64,000 bases of DNA, taken from assembly GCF_025195095.1 (NCBI RefSeq), contig NZ_JANAVZ010000007.1:124001-188000 (forward strand), given 5' to 3'. The position numbers and the translations under genes were made by a program. Below, one piece after another: positions 17,841 to 25,980 of the stretch (the stretch's first letter is position 1; every line of letters begins with the position of its first letter). The DNA comes from Paracoccus maritimus. GTDB lineage: Bacteria; Pseudomonadota; Alphaproteobacteria; Rhodobacterales; Rhodobacteraceae. The notes beneath the pieces are model-generated. The model saw only the letters and a list, made by a program, of their open reading frames with translations, had not been told where the DNA came from and did not search any database.

Positions 17841-18386
17841 ATGGCCGAACAGTTTAAACCCCTGAACGACACCGAGTGGCCCGAATCCGTTGCCGCGCTG
17901 CGCGATGGGTTCGCGGGTCGGCTGAATGTCTATCGGACAATGGCGCATCATCCCGCGTTGCTGGCCGCCTGGGCGCCCCTGCGTCAGCATGTGGTGCGCG
18001 ACCGCGCGATGACCGATCAGCAAAGCGAGGTGGTCATTCTGCGCACCGGCCATCATTTGCGATCCGAATACGAATGGGCGCATCATGTCAGCCGGGGACG
18101 GGCGGTGGGCATGACCGACGCGCGCATCGCCACGCTGGCAGGCCCGCTGGACGGGATGGCCGACGAGGACCGGATTCTTGCCGGCGCCGTGGATGAACTG
18201 ATCGCGGATTCGCGCCTGTCCCAGACGACGCAACGCGGCGTGATCAATCTGGTCGGCACCGGCGGCATGTTCGACCTGATGGCCACGGTCGGATTCTATT
18301 CGGTGCTGGGCTTCATCGCCAACAGCCTTGACGTGCCGGTGGACGCCGACATCGCCGCCGAGCTTCAGGCCCGTCCCGCCCCCTGA
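17841..18386 (+). CDS. carboxymuconolactone decarboxylase family protein
   Basis: 181 residues, cytosolic all-helical AhpD-like fold. Start at 17841 has AAAGGA 8 nt upstream. The family signature appears as VILRTGHHLRSEYEWAHHVSRG, with Glu and His placed as in CMD decarboxylases; the redox CxxC of AhpD is absent, so it is closer to the decarboxylase or lactonase-like branch than to a peroxidase. Divergent from the aminotransferase with only 40 bp between starts, so the two may share control. Substrate unknown. Confidence 0.82.
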   Translation: MAEQFKPLNDTEWPESVAALRDGFAGRLNVYRTMAHHPALLAAWAPLRQHVVRDRAMTDQQSEVVILRTGHHLRSEYEWAHHVSRGRAVGMTDARIATLAGPLDGMADEDRILAGAVDELIADSRLSQTTQRGVINLVGTGGMFDLMATVGFYSVLGFIANSLDVPVDADIAAELQARPAP

Positions 18387-18955
18387 TCCAGTTCGGCAGC
18401 CACCGCATCGCGCAGCGCGGGCAGCAACTCTTCTTGAAACCACGGGTTGCGCCGCAGCCATGCGGTATTGCGCCAGGACGGATGGGGCAGCGGAAAGATC
18501 TCCGGCGCATGATCGCGCCAGTCCGACACGGCGCGCGTGACGTTGCGTGATCCCAGATGCCAACGCATCGCATGGCCGCCGACCAGCAATGTCAGTCTTG
18601 GCCGCAGTAGCCGCATGACCTGCGTCCGCCAGGTGCGCGCGCAGATCGCCGGAGGGGGCAGGTCCGCACCCTTGCCGTCATATCCCGGAAAGCAGAAGGC
18701 CATGGGAACGATCGCGACACGGTCGCGGTCATAGAATGTCGCCTGGTCCACGCCCATCCATTCGCGCAGCCTGTCGCCCGAACGATCCGTGAAGGGACGC
18801 CCGCTTTCGTGGACACGTGCGCCCGGCGCCTGGCCGACGATCAGCAGTCGCGCGCCGGGGCGGAACCACACCACCGGCCGCGGACGATGCGCCGTGGCCG
18901 TGGCGGCAAAGCGATCCGCGCACAGCCTGCAGCCGGAAATCTGGTCGGCGATCAT
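18365..18955 (-). CDS. uracil-DNA glycosylase superfamily protein
   Basis: 196 residues. Motif A is GQAPG (41-45, followed by ESGRPFTDRSG) and motif B is HPSWRN, the two active-site loops of the UDG superfamily. The N-terminal CRLC could be part of an iron-sulfur site as in family 4/5 enzymes, but a convincing four-cysteine set is not visible, so it may be the short Fe-S-free COG1573-like branch common in proteobacteria. Start at 18955 is preferred because AAAGGA lies 6 nt upstream; ATGs at 18961 and 18970 are also in frame. Its 3' end overlaps the convergent CMD gene by 22 bases. Confidence 0.82.
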   Translation of the reverse strand: MIADQISGCRLCADRFAATATAHRPRPVVWFRPGARLLIVGQAPGARVHESGRPFTDRSGDRLREWMGVDQATFYDRDRVAIVPMAFCFPGYDGKGADLPPPAICARTWRTQVMRLLRPRLTLLVGGHAMRWHLGSRNVTRAVSDWRDHAPEIFPLPHPSWRNTAWLRRNPWFQEELLPALRDAVAAELDQGAGRA

Positions 18956-19133
18956 CGACATTCCTTTCATCTAGTGAAAATGCGGCATGAAAGAAGGGTG
19001 CGTTTCAAAGGATTTTCAGGCATTAGGGATGACAACTGGACAGATAGCCGACGCGGGCCTATGTTCCGGCGCATTCTGCCGGACCATCGGCATGGCAGGC
19101 CGGACCGAGTGTTTTGAATGGTAACGAACAGCC

Positions 19134-19787
19134 ATGCTGGAATTCGATAACGTCTCGAAATCCTTCTGGACCGGGACGCAGCGAAAGGTGATCCTGGACC
19201 AGGCTTCGTTCCGCGTGGAACTGGGCCAGTCGCTTGGGATTCTTGCGCCGAATGGCACCGGCAAGACGACTTTGGTCAACATGATGTGCGGACTGGAAAA
19301 GCCCGATGAGGGCAAGATCCGCCGCAGTTGCCGCATCTCTTTTCCGTTGGGTTTCATGGGCGGTGTAGTCGGCAGGATATCCGCCAACGAGAACGCCCGG
19401 TATATCGCCAGGATCTACGGGCTGGACCCGGACTATGTTTCCGCTTTCACCCGCTGGTTGACGGATATCAAAGAATATTTCGACATGCCCGTCGGCACCT
19501 ATTCCGCCGGTATGCGGCAGCGGTTCACCTTCTCTTTGTTGCTTGCGCTGGAATTCGACATCTACCTGATCGACGAGGGGATGCCGCAGACCACGGATGT
19601 CGAGTTCAACCGGAAGGCGGGCGAGGTGCTGTTCGAACGACTGAGGAATTCGACCGTCGTGATCGTGTCCCACCAGCCCAAAACGATCGAGAAGTTCTGC
19701 CGGCACGCCGCCATTCTGCGCGACGGCAGGTTGTACATGTTCGAGTCCCTTGAAGAGGCGAAGCAGTATTATGACTACACCGCCTAA
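19134..19787 (+). CDS. kpsT: capsule polysaccharide export ABC ATPase (KpsT/CtrD-like)
   Basis: 217 residues, a lone ATP-binding subunit of the polysaccharide/polyol-phosphate exporter class. Walker A is APNGTGKT (38-45), the signature loop is YSAGMRQRF, and Walker B with catalytic Glu is IYLIDEG, followed by TVVIVSH. The FPLGFMGGVVGRISANENARY segment is typical of KpsT/BexA proteins. It energises export of lipid-linked capsule through KpsM, whose gene is not adjacent: the upstream neighbour is the divergent UDG-like gene. The downstream kpsE-like gene overlaps by 17 bases. Confidence 0.9.
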   Translation: MLEFDNVSKSFWTGTQRKVILDQASFRVELGQSLGILAPNGTGKTTLVNMMCGLEKPDEGKIRRSCRISFPLGFMGGVVGRISANENARYIARIYGLDPDYVSAFTRWLTDIKEYFDMPVGTYSAGMRQRFTFSLLLALEFDIYLIDEGMPQTTDVEFNRKAGEVLFERLRNSTVVIVSHQPKTIEKFCRHAAILRDGRLYMFESLEEAKQYYDYTA

Positions 19788-21534
19788 GGCCCGCCGCTTT
19801 CACCTCTCCGCCTCGGAATCCGTTCGACCGGGCGCGCCCGCGGCCCATGCTGCCGATACGCGCAAGACTACCCCGTCGGTTCGTGTCGAGGTGCGAAAGA
19901 AAACGGATCTTCCACCGCGCTTCGGCGAGGATCCCGCGGCGGACGCAGCCGGAAAGCCCGATACATCTAACGCGGCACTTGATCGGCTTACGCTGACCCA
20001 GCCCACCGATGACGGTTTCCCCGATCGCAAGGTCGGACAGGCGCCCGCGACGGCCGCCGCGCCCGCGCAACCGGACAGCGCGGGGCTGGAGGCCAGGCTG
20101 CGGGCGATCCGTTCCGAGAAGCTGACCGACCGCCAGCTTCGTATCGCGCGGCGTATCGCCGCGCTGCACCAGATCGAGGTCGCGTCTGACGAAGAGGCGG
20201 TGCTGCGGCTTCGCGAACGGGGCATCGACCCGTCCCACCGCGCCGCGCTGAGCCAGATCCTGTCCAGCGAGGGCAACCGCGTGCAGTCCTCTCCGACCCG
20301 GAACGCCCCGGCTGTGCTGCCGCGTGCCAAGGGGACCGAGGTCGGGCCCGCCGCCCCGCCGCTGCCGTCGCGCGAGGCGCTGGCCGAGGATCAGCGCGCC
20401 GCCGACATCTATCGCATCCAGCGCGATATAGCCCGACGCCGTCGTCGCCGGATGATGATGCTGGCCTTGCGGTTGCTGTTTTTCGTGGTTCTGCCCACGG
20501 CGCTGGCGGGGTGGTATTATTTCCGGGTCGCGACCCCACTTTATGCGACGTTCTCGCAGTTCCAGATCCAGTTCGCGGACACCTCTGGTCTCAGCCAGGG
20601 GGGCAACGCGATCGCCGGGCTGCAGGCGAACAGCGACGCGGTCGGGGTTCAAAGCTATCTGTCGTCGCGCGATGCCATGCTGCGCCTTGATGCCGACAAG
20701 GGGTTCAAGCGGGCCTTTCAGGACCCGTCGATCGACCCGGTCAAACGGCTGGCCCCCGACGCCACCAACGAGGCAGCCTACAAGGTCTATCAGGATTCGG
20801 TGAGGATCGGATACGATCCCACCGAAGGGATGATCAACATGGAGGTGATCGCGCCCGATCCCGCGTTGAGCCAGGAATTTTCGCTGGCGCTGATCGCCTA
20901 TGCGGAAGATCAGGTCGATCGGATGACCGAACGATTGCGCGCTGATCAGATGGAGGGTGCCGTTCAGAATTATCGCGATGCCGAAGAACGGGTGGTCGAG
21001 GCACAGCGGCGGGTTCAGGAATTGCAGCAGAATCTGGGTGTGCTGGATCCCGTGGCCGAAGGGTCGGTGGTGATGAACCAGATCGCCGAGTTGGAGGGAC
21101 AGCTTGCCCAGAGACAGCTGGAACTTGGGCAGTTGCTGGCCAACCAGCGTCCGCAACAAAGCCGCGTGGCCACACTGCGCGGGGATATCTCGCGGCTTCA
21201 GGACATGATCGCGCAGACCCGCGGGCAATTGACCAGTGGCAACGAAACGCGTACCTCGCTTGCCGCGATCTCGGGCGAATTGCGGATCGCCGAAAGCGAT
21301 CTTGCGACTCGGCAGGAACTGATGGCGAATGCCGCCGCGCAGATGGAGACGGCGCGGATCACGGCGAACAAGCAGGTTCGCTATCTGTCGCTGTCGGTGA
21401 AACCTGTCGCGCCCGACGAGGCCACCTATCCCAAGGCGTTCCAGAACACGCTGGTCGCCCTTTTGATCTTTTCGGGGATTTACCTCATGTTATCCCTGAC
21501 CGCTTCCATCTTGCGCGAACAGGTATCTTCATGA
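19771..21534 (+). CDS. kpsE: capsule polysaccharide export inner-membrane protein (KpsE-like)
   Basis: 587 residues from the ATG at 19771. Residues 1 to about 225 are a long Pro/Ala/Arg-rich cytoplasmic region; then one membrane helix (LALRLLFFVVLPTALAGWYYF), a Wzz-like periplasmic domain with a long coiled coil (Gln/Glu-rich, about 390-540), and a C-terminal membrane helix (LVALLIFSGIYLMLSLTAS). This is the KpsE/CtrB/BexC layout, bridging the ABC exporter to the outer-membrane channel. Usual KpsE is about 380 residues, so the N-terminal extension is large. Four-base overlap with kdsA. Confidence 0.88.
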   Translation: MTTPPKARRFHLSASESVRPGAPAAHAADTRKTTPSVRVEVRKKTDLPPRFGEDPAADAAGKPDTSNAALDRLTLTQPTDDGFPDRKVGQAPATAAAPAQPDSAGLEARLRAIRSEKLTDRQLRIARRIAALHQIEVASDEEAVLRLRERGIDPSHRAALSQILSSEGNRVQSSPTRNAPAVLPRAKGTEVGPAAPPLPSREALAEDQRAADIYRIQRDIARRRRRRMMMLALRLLFFVVLPTALAGWYYFRVATPLYATFSQFQIQFADTSGLSQGGNAIAGLQANSDAVGVQSYLSSRDAMLRLDADKGFKRAFQDPSIDPVKRLAPDATNEAAYKVYQDSVRIGYDPTEGMINMEVIAPDPALSQEFSLALIAYAEDQVDRMTERLRADQMEGAVQNYRDAEERVVEAQRRVQELQQNLGVLDPVAEGSVVMNQIAELEGQLAQRQLELGQLLANQRPQQSRVATLRGDISRLQDMIAQTRGQLTSGNETRTSLAAISGELRIAESDLATRQELMANAAAQMETARITANKQVRYLSLSVKPVAPDEATYPKAFQNTLVALLIFSGIYLMLSLTASILREQVSS

Positions 21535-22373
21535 CCAAACACCGCCATATCCGCATCGGCAATCTCGACTGCGGCAACGACCTGCCGCTGACCGTTATCG
21601 CCGGTCCCTGCCAGCTCGAGACGCTGGACCACGCGCTGATGATCGCCGAGACGATGGCCGAGGCCTGCGACAAGGCCGGTGCGCGCTATGTCTTCAAGGC
21701 CAGCTACGACAAGGCCAACCGCACCTCGTTGAAGGGGCGGCGCGGTCTGGGTATCGACGAGGGGCTGGAGATTCTGGCGACTGTGCGGCAGCGGCTTGGC
21801 TGTCCCGTTCTGACCGATGTCCACGACGCCGAGCAGGCCGTTCTGGCCGCGAAATCGGTCGATGTGATCCAGATCCCGGCCTTTCTTTGCCGGCAGACCG
21901 ACCTGCTGCTGGCCGCGGGCAAGACCGGCGCGGTCGTCAACGTGAAGAAGGGGCAGTTTCTTGCGCCTTGGGACATGCCGAACGTGGCCGACAAGGTCGC
22001 CTCGACCGGGAACGAGAATATCCTGCTGACCGAACGTGGTGTCAGCTTCGGCTACAACACGCTTGTCGCGGATATGCGCGCCCTGCCGATCATGGCGCGG
22101 ACCGGATATCCCGTCGTGATGGATGCCACTCATTCGGTGCAACAGCCGGGCGGGCAGGGCGGATCGTCGGGCGGTCAGCGCGAGTTCGCGCCGGTGATGG
22201 CGCGCGCCGCCGTGTCGCTTGGCGTGGCCGCGGTGTTCATCGAAACCCATGAAGACCCCGACAATGCTCCGTCCGATGGTCCGAACATGATCCAGTTGCA
22301 GCGGATGCCGGCGCTGATCGAGTCATTGATGCGGTTCGACGCGTTGGCCAAGGCAGAACCGCTGGACGCATGA
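21531..22373 (+). CDS. kdsA: 3-deoxy-8-phosphooctulonate synthase (KDO-8-P synthase)
   Basis: 280 residues, cytosolic (beta/alpha)8 barrel. Condenses phosphoenolpyruvate with arabinose-5-phosphate for lipopolysaccharide core and, in group 2 capsules, the poly-Kdo linker. Seen: IAGPCQLE near 24-31, FKASYDKANRTS, VKKGQFLAPWDM, and DATHSVQQPGG. The Asn in KANRTS and absence of the extra metal ligands could be tested for the non-metal versus metal class. ATGA-type coupling to kpsE upstream and to the MscS-like gene downstream supports a surface-polysaccharide operon. Confidence 0.95.
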   Translation: MTKHRHIRIGNLDCGNDLPLTVIAGPCQLETLDHALMIAETMAEACDKAGARYVFKASYDKANRTSLKGRRGLGIDEGLEILATVRQRLGCPVLTDVHDAEQAVLAAKSVDVIQIPAFLCRQTDLLLAAGKTGAVVNVKKGQFLAPWDMPNVADKVASTGNENILLTERGVSFGYNTLVADMRALPIMARTGYPVVMDATHSVQQPGGQGGSSGGQREFAPVMARAAVSLGVAAVFIETHEDPDNAPSDGPNMIQLQRMPALIESLMRFDALAKAEPLDA

Positions 22374-23704
22374 TCCGTGCGCTTCTGCTGATCCTGCTGC
22401 TGGTGCTGCCGGCCGCGATTCCCGGCCCGGCAGCGGCGCAGGCCGGTCGCGACAGCGTGGCTTCACCCAGCGGCACCATATCGGTCCGCAACGATGCGGC
22501 CACCGATCTGGCCATCCGCAACCGGATCTACAGCATTCTGGATCAGGTGGCGTCCTTCGATTCCGTGCGTGCGCGCGTCGATGCGGGTATCGTGACCCTG
22601 ACCGGCGAAGCGACCGAGCAGGCGACGATCGACCGTCTGAACGCGCTGATCGCGCGGGTTGATGGCGTTGTCGCAATCGAGGATCAGGTCCTGCTGTCGA
22701 CCGATATCGGGCTGCGCCTGGAATCCGTGCGCGGTCGTTTCCTGCAGCGGCTGAACCAGGTCGCGGCGGGGCTGCCGTTCGTCGTGCTGGGCCTGCTGGT
22801 CGGCGCGGTGATCGTGCTGCTTGGTGGCTGGTTGTCGCGGCGCGACAAGACGTTGGCACGGATCGCGCCCAACCCGTTCATCGCCGACTTCATGGCCCAG
22901 ACCATCCGCCTCAGCACGTGGATCGTCGCGCTGGTCGTCGCGCTGGGGCTGATGGAGGCCACGGCCCTTCTGGGAACCCTGCTGGGTGCCGCCGGGATTT
23001 TCGGCTTGTCCCTCAGCTTTGCAGCGCGTGACACGATCGAGGGTTTCGTGGCGACGATCCTTCTGTCCCTGCGACAGCCCTTCCGACCCAACGACCTGAT
23101 CGAAATCGGCGGCCAGCGCGGTCGCGTAATCCGTCTGACCAGTCGCGGAACGACGCTGCTGACGCTTGACGGCAACCATATCCGCTTTCCCAATCAGATC
23201 GTCTACAAGGCGGTGCTGACCAACTATACCCGCAATCCTGAACGCCGTTTTCTTGTCGATCTGACGGTCGATCCCTTCGCCGATCTGGGCCGCGCCCGCG
23301 ATCTGGTGCTGCGGACCCTGGCGGGGATGGATTTCGTGCTGGCCCGACCCGAGCCGGTGGCCTGGATCGAGGCGTCGGGCAATGAGTTCGTGGTGATCCG
23401 GGCAGGTGCCTGGGTGTCGCAGGACGGCACTGATTTCGACCTGGCCCGAGGCGAGGCGTTCCGCCTGCTGCGGCAGGCGCTGGACGGCGCTGGCTATGCG
23501 ATCCCCGAGCCGATCCACCGGCTGCATCTTGAGGGGCAGGAGGCCAGCCAGCTTCAGAAGCCCGACCCTGCACCGGCCCCCGCTGACGCGCCCGAGCCGC
23601 CGCTTGATCTCAGCCCGGATGCGGGTTTCGAACAGTTGGTCGATCGCGGCCGGGTGGATGACGGGCGCAACCTGCTGCGCAGTGACATGCGTCGGCCCGG
23701 CTGA
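22370..23704 (+). CDS. BON-domain mechanosensitive channel, MscS family
   Basis: 444 residues. Signal peptide (IRALLLILLLVLPAAIPGPAAAQ), then a periplasmic BON domain at about 42-102 (VRARVDAGIVTLTGEATEQATIDRL has the typical BON turn), then three membrane helices at about 120-145, 170-190 and 195-215. The pore-lining helix and MscS beta domain follow: GIFGLSLSFAARDTIEGFVATILL and PFRPNDLIEIGGQRGRV. C-terminal alpha/beta vestibule and a proline-rich tail complete it. Probably opens on osmotic downshift. Translationally coupled to kdsA. Confidence 0.9.
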   Translation: MIRALLLILLLVLPAAIPGPAAAQAGRDSVASPSGTISVRNDAATDLAIRNRIYSILDQVASFDSVRARVDAGIVTLTGEATEQATIDRLNALIARVDGVVAIEDQVLLSTDIGLRLESVRGRFLQRLNQVAAGLPFVVLGLLVGAVIVLLGGWLSRRDKTLARIAPNPFIADFMAQTIRLSTWIVALVVALGLMEATALLGTLLGAAGIFGLSLSFAARDTIEGFVATILLSLRQPFRPNDLIEIGGQRGRVIRLTSRGTTLLTLDGNHIRFPNQIVYKAVLTNYTRNPERRFLVDLTVDPFADLGRARDLVLRTLAGMDFVLARPEPVAWIEASGNEFVVIRAGAWVSQDGTDFDLARGEAFRLLRQALDGAGYAIPEPIHRLHLEGQEASQLQKPDPAPAPADAPEPPLDLSPDAGFEQLVDRGRVDDGRNLLRSDMRRPG

Positions 23705-23708
23705 AGCC

Positions 23709-24893
23709 TCAGCCGTCGCGGGCGGCGATCCCTGCAGCGTGCCCCGAGGCCCAGGCCCATTGGAAATTATAGCCGCCAAGCCAACCGGTCACGTCAACGC
23801 ATTCACCGATGAAATGCAGGCCCGGCACCTTCCGCGCCTGAAGTGTTCGGGCGTCAAGATCGCGGGTGTCCACACCGCCCAAGGTGACCTCGGCGGTGCG
23901 GTATCCTTCGGTGCCCACGGGGCGCAGCCGCCAGCGGTTGATCCGCTCTGCCAACGCCTCAAGCGTTGGATTGGACTGATCGGCCAGTCGCCGTTCCGCC
24001 AGACCGGCTTCGGTCGCGATCGCATCTGCCAGACGCTGCGGAAGCCATTCGCCCAAAGCTGCCGCGATCCTGATCCGGCCCGCCTGCGCACGCCGCTTTT
24101 TGAGTTCCTCGCCAATCGCGATGCCGGGCAGCAAGTCGATTTCCAGCACTTCACCGGGCTGCCAGAAGCTGGAGATCTGCAGGATGACGGGGCCGCTGAG
24201 ACCGCGATGGGTGAACAGCAGCGCGTCCTGGAAGTCGCCGCCACGGTGCCGTATCCGCGCCTCAAGCGAGACCCCCGCCAGCGGCCGGCACAGCGCAAGA
24301 TCCTGTTCCGCAAATGTCATCGGAACCAGACCGGGCCGGGGCTCGACGCAGCGCAGACCGAAATCCTGCGCTATTTCATAGGCCAGACCCGTCGCTCCCA
24401 TCTTGGGTATCGATTTTCCGCCGGTGGCAATAACCACACGCGCGGCCGTCATGGCACCGCTGCCAGTTTCCAGGCAGAACCGATCACCGGCATGCCGCAG
24501 ACCCGACACTGACGTGCTCAGGCGCAGTTCCGCGCCCTGCATCCTTTCGATTAGCATGTCTGTGATCTGCGTCGCCCGCCCGTCGCAGAATAGCTGCCCC
24601 TGGGTCTTTTCGTGCCAGGCGATCCCGGCCTGATCGACCAACCCGACGAAGTCCTCGGGCCGGTATCCTGACAGGGCGCTGGCCGCGAATCTGGGATTGC
24701 CTGACAGGAACCGTTCTCTGGTCGTGGCAAGGTTTGTGAAATTGCAGCGCCCCCCGCCCGAGATGCGAATCTTTTCGGCGGGATTTGATGCATGATCCAG
24801 CACGACCACGCGCCGGCCCTGCGCCATCGCCGATCCAGCGCAGAACAGCCCCGCCGCCCCGGCGCCCAGTACAAGTAGATCCGCGTGCTCCAT
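23709..24893 (-). CDS. HI0933/BaiN-family NAD(P)/FAD-dependent oxidoreductase
   Basis: 394 residues, cytosolic flavoprotein. FAD-binding GAGAAGLFCAG at the N-terminus, the family-specific ISGGGRCNFTN segment, ATGGKSIPKMGATG, and the closing FIGECVDVTGWLGGYNFQWAWASG. These are the landmarks of the HI0933-like family (BaiN, TIGR00275). Its general substrate is not settled. Start at 24893 (MEHADLLVLG) is chosen; an ATG seven codons upstream is possible. Convergent with the MscS-like gene (4 bp gap) and divergent from the tRNA gene. Confidence 0.88.
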   Translation of the reverse strand: MEHADLLVLGAGAAGLFCAGSAMAQGRRVVVLDHASNPAEKIRISGGGRCNFTNLATTRERFLSGNPRFAASALSGYRPEDFVGLVDQAGIAWHEKTQGQLFCDGRATQITDMLIERMQGAELRLSTSVSGLRHAGDRFCLETGSGAMTAARVVIATGGKSIPKMGATGLAYEIAQDFGLRCVEPRPGLVPMTFAEQDLALCRPLAGVSLEARIRHRGGDFQDALLFTHRGLSGPVILQISSFWQPGEVLEIDLLPGIAIGEELKKRRAQAGRIRIAAALGEWLPQRLADAIATEAGLAERRLADQSNPTLEALAERINRWRLRPVGTEGYRTAEVTLGGVDTRDLDARTLQARKVPGLHFIGECVDVTGWLGGYNFQWAWASGHAAGIAARDG

Positions 24894-24947
24894 CCGGCGC
24901 GCATATCCGGGCATCCGCGGCAGGGCAAGGTTTTGCGATTTTTCGAC

Positions 24948-24976
24948 TTGAACCCCCCCGGTGTCTTGGCTATTCA
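24948..24976 (+). promoter_or_regulatory. sigma-70-type promoter of tRNA-Gln
   Basis: TTGAAC (24948-24953), 17 bp, TATTCA (24971-24976); predicted start near 24983, five bases before the tRNA. Placement immediately upstream of a stable RNA gene makes it credible although both boxes deviate from consensus. Confidence 0.5.
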
Positions 24977-24987
24977 GCCTCGCACGT

Positions 24988-25062
24988 TGGGGCGTAGCCA
25001 AGTGGTAAGGCAGCGGTTTTTGGTACCGTGTACCGTAGGTTCGAATCCTACCGCCCCAGCCA
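24988..25062 (+). tRNA. tRNA-Gln (anticodon TTG)
   Basis: Folds as a full cloverleaf: acceptor TGGGGCG / CGCCCCA (24988-24994 and 25052-25058), anticodon stem GCGGT / ACCGT with loop TTTTGGT (anticodon TTG), T arm GTAGG-TTCGAAT-CCTAC, discriminator G25059 and an encoded CCA (25060-25062). Reads CAA (and CAG by wobble). Confidence 0.97.
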
Positions 25063-25300
25063 GTTTTTCGAGATCATCAAGAAGAATCTTCGAAAGCAGA
25101 TTTGCAGATCCCGGTCGCAAATATCCCTGTAACAATCTGCCGAGACTGTCCCCTGCGCAGTGCGCAATCCTTTGCGGCGGACCACGCCAAGGCCATGCTC
25201 CGGGTGCACAGCGCGAATGAGAATGCCGGCATCCGGCCCCTGACGGCGGCCCGGATTTTCTGCTGGAAAACTGCGTCCTGCGCGCTTAGCTTCCGCTTTC

Positions 25301-25858
25301 ATGGATAAACCCGACGCTATTCTCTCGCTTCTTTCTGCGCGCTTGAAACAGGCCCGGCAGTCGCAGGGTCTGTCTCTGGACGCCGTCGCCAAGCTGTCGG
25401 GGGTGTCGCGCAGCATGGTCAGTCAGATCGAGCGTGGCGAGTCATCGCCCACCGTCTCGACGCTGTGGAACCTGACCCGCGCGCTGCAGGTGGATTTTGC
25501 CGGGTTGCTGGAAGACCAGCATGTCAGCCAGCTGGAAGTGCTGCGGGCGCAGCAAGTGCCGACCATCGAGAATCGCGGCACAGGCTGCACGATACGCATC
25601 CTGTCGCCGCCAGAAGACGCGGGCCATCACGAGGTTTACGAGCTGCGCTTTGCAGAGGGCGGGGTGCTGGATTCCGCGCCGCATGCCCGGGGCACTCAGG
25701 AAAACCTGACCGTGATCGAAGGCGCGCTGACCGTGACAAGCGGCGAGGCCGTGGACCGGCTCGATACCGGTGAAACCGCGCGATACGCCGCCGACGTTCC
25801 GCATCGCCTGCAGGCCGAAGGAAAGGCGCGGGCGTTCCTTGTCGTGAAGGGAGGGTGA
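25301..25858 (+). CDS. XRE-family regulator with C-terminal cupin
   Basis: 185 residues. Helix-turn-helix at about 10-65 (RLKQARQSQGLSLDAVAKLS, then SRSMVSQIERGESSPT) and a cupin sensor domain at about 110-180 (YELRFAEGGVLDS, ENLTVIEGALTV). This architecture is used by repressors that sense small amines, amino acids or related metabolites (for example PuuR). It lies 122 bp upstream of kbl on the same strand. A perfect 6-bp inverted repeat in that gap, repeated upstream of the gene at 34307, is a good candidate operator. Regulator-target pairing is inference. Confidence 0.9.
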   Translation: MDKPDAILSLLSARLKQARQSQGLSLDAVAKLSGVSRSMVSQIERGESSPTVSTLWNLTRALQVDFAGLLEDQHVSQLEVLRAQQVPTIENRGTGCTIRILSPPEDAGHHEVYELRFAEGGVLDSAPHARGTQENLTVIEGALTVTSGEAVDRLDTGETARYAADVPHRLQAEGKARAFLVVKGG

Positions 25859-25926
25859 TGGCGGCGCCTCAAGGTGCGGGATGACAGTTTAACGGACGGG
25901 TGTGCACTAAAGCATAATCCGTTATT

Positions 25927-25942
25927 GCGGAATAATTTCCGC
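25927..25942 (+). promoter_or_regulatory. candidate operator upstream of kbl
   Basis: GCGGAATAATTTCCGC: perfect 6-bp arms (GCGGAA / TTCCGC) around TAAT. It lies 38 bp before the kbl start and about 8 bp after a possible -10 box CATAAT (25913-25918), so a bound protein would block transcription start. The reverse complement matches 13 of 16 bases at 34239-34254. Confidence 0.55.
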
Positions 25943-25980
25943 CGTGATAGATGCCGCATCGCAACCTAAAGGAGTCGCCC

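Noticed and set aside
23406..24512. 368-codon open frame spanning the ends of the MscS-like and flavoprotein genes
   Set aside because: Out of frame with one gene and antisense to the other, both of which carry clear motifs.
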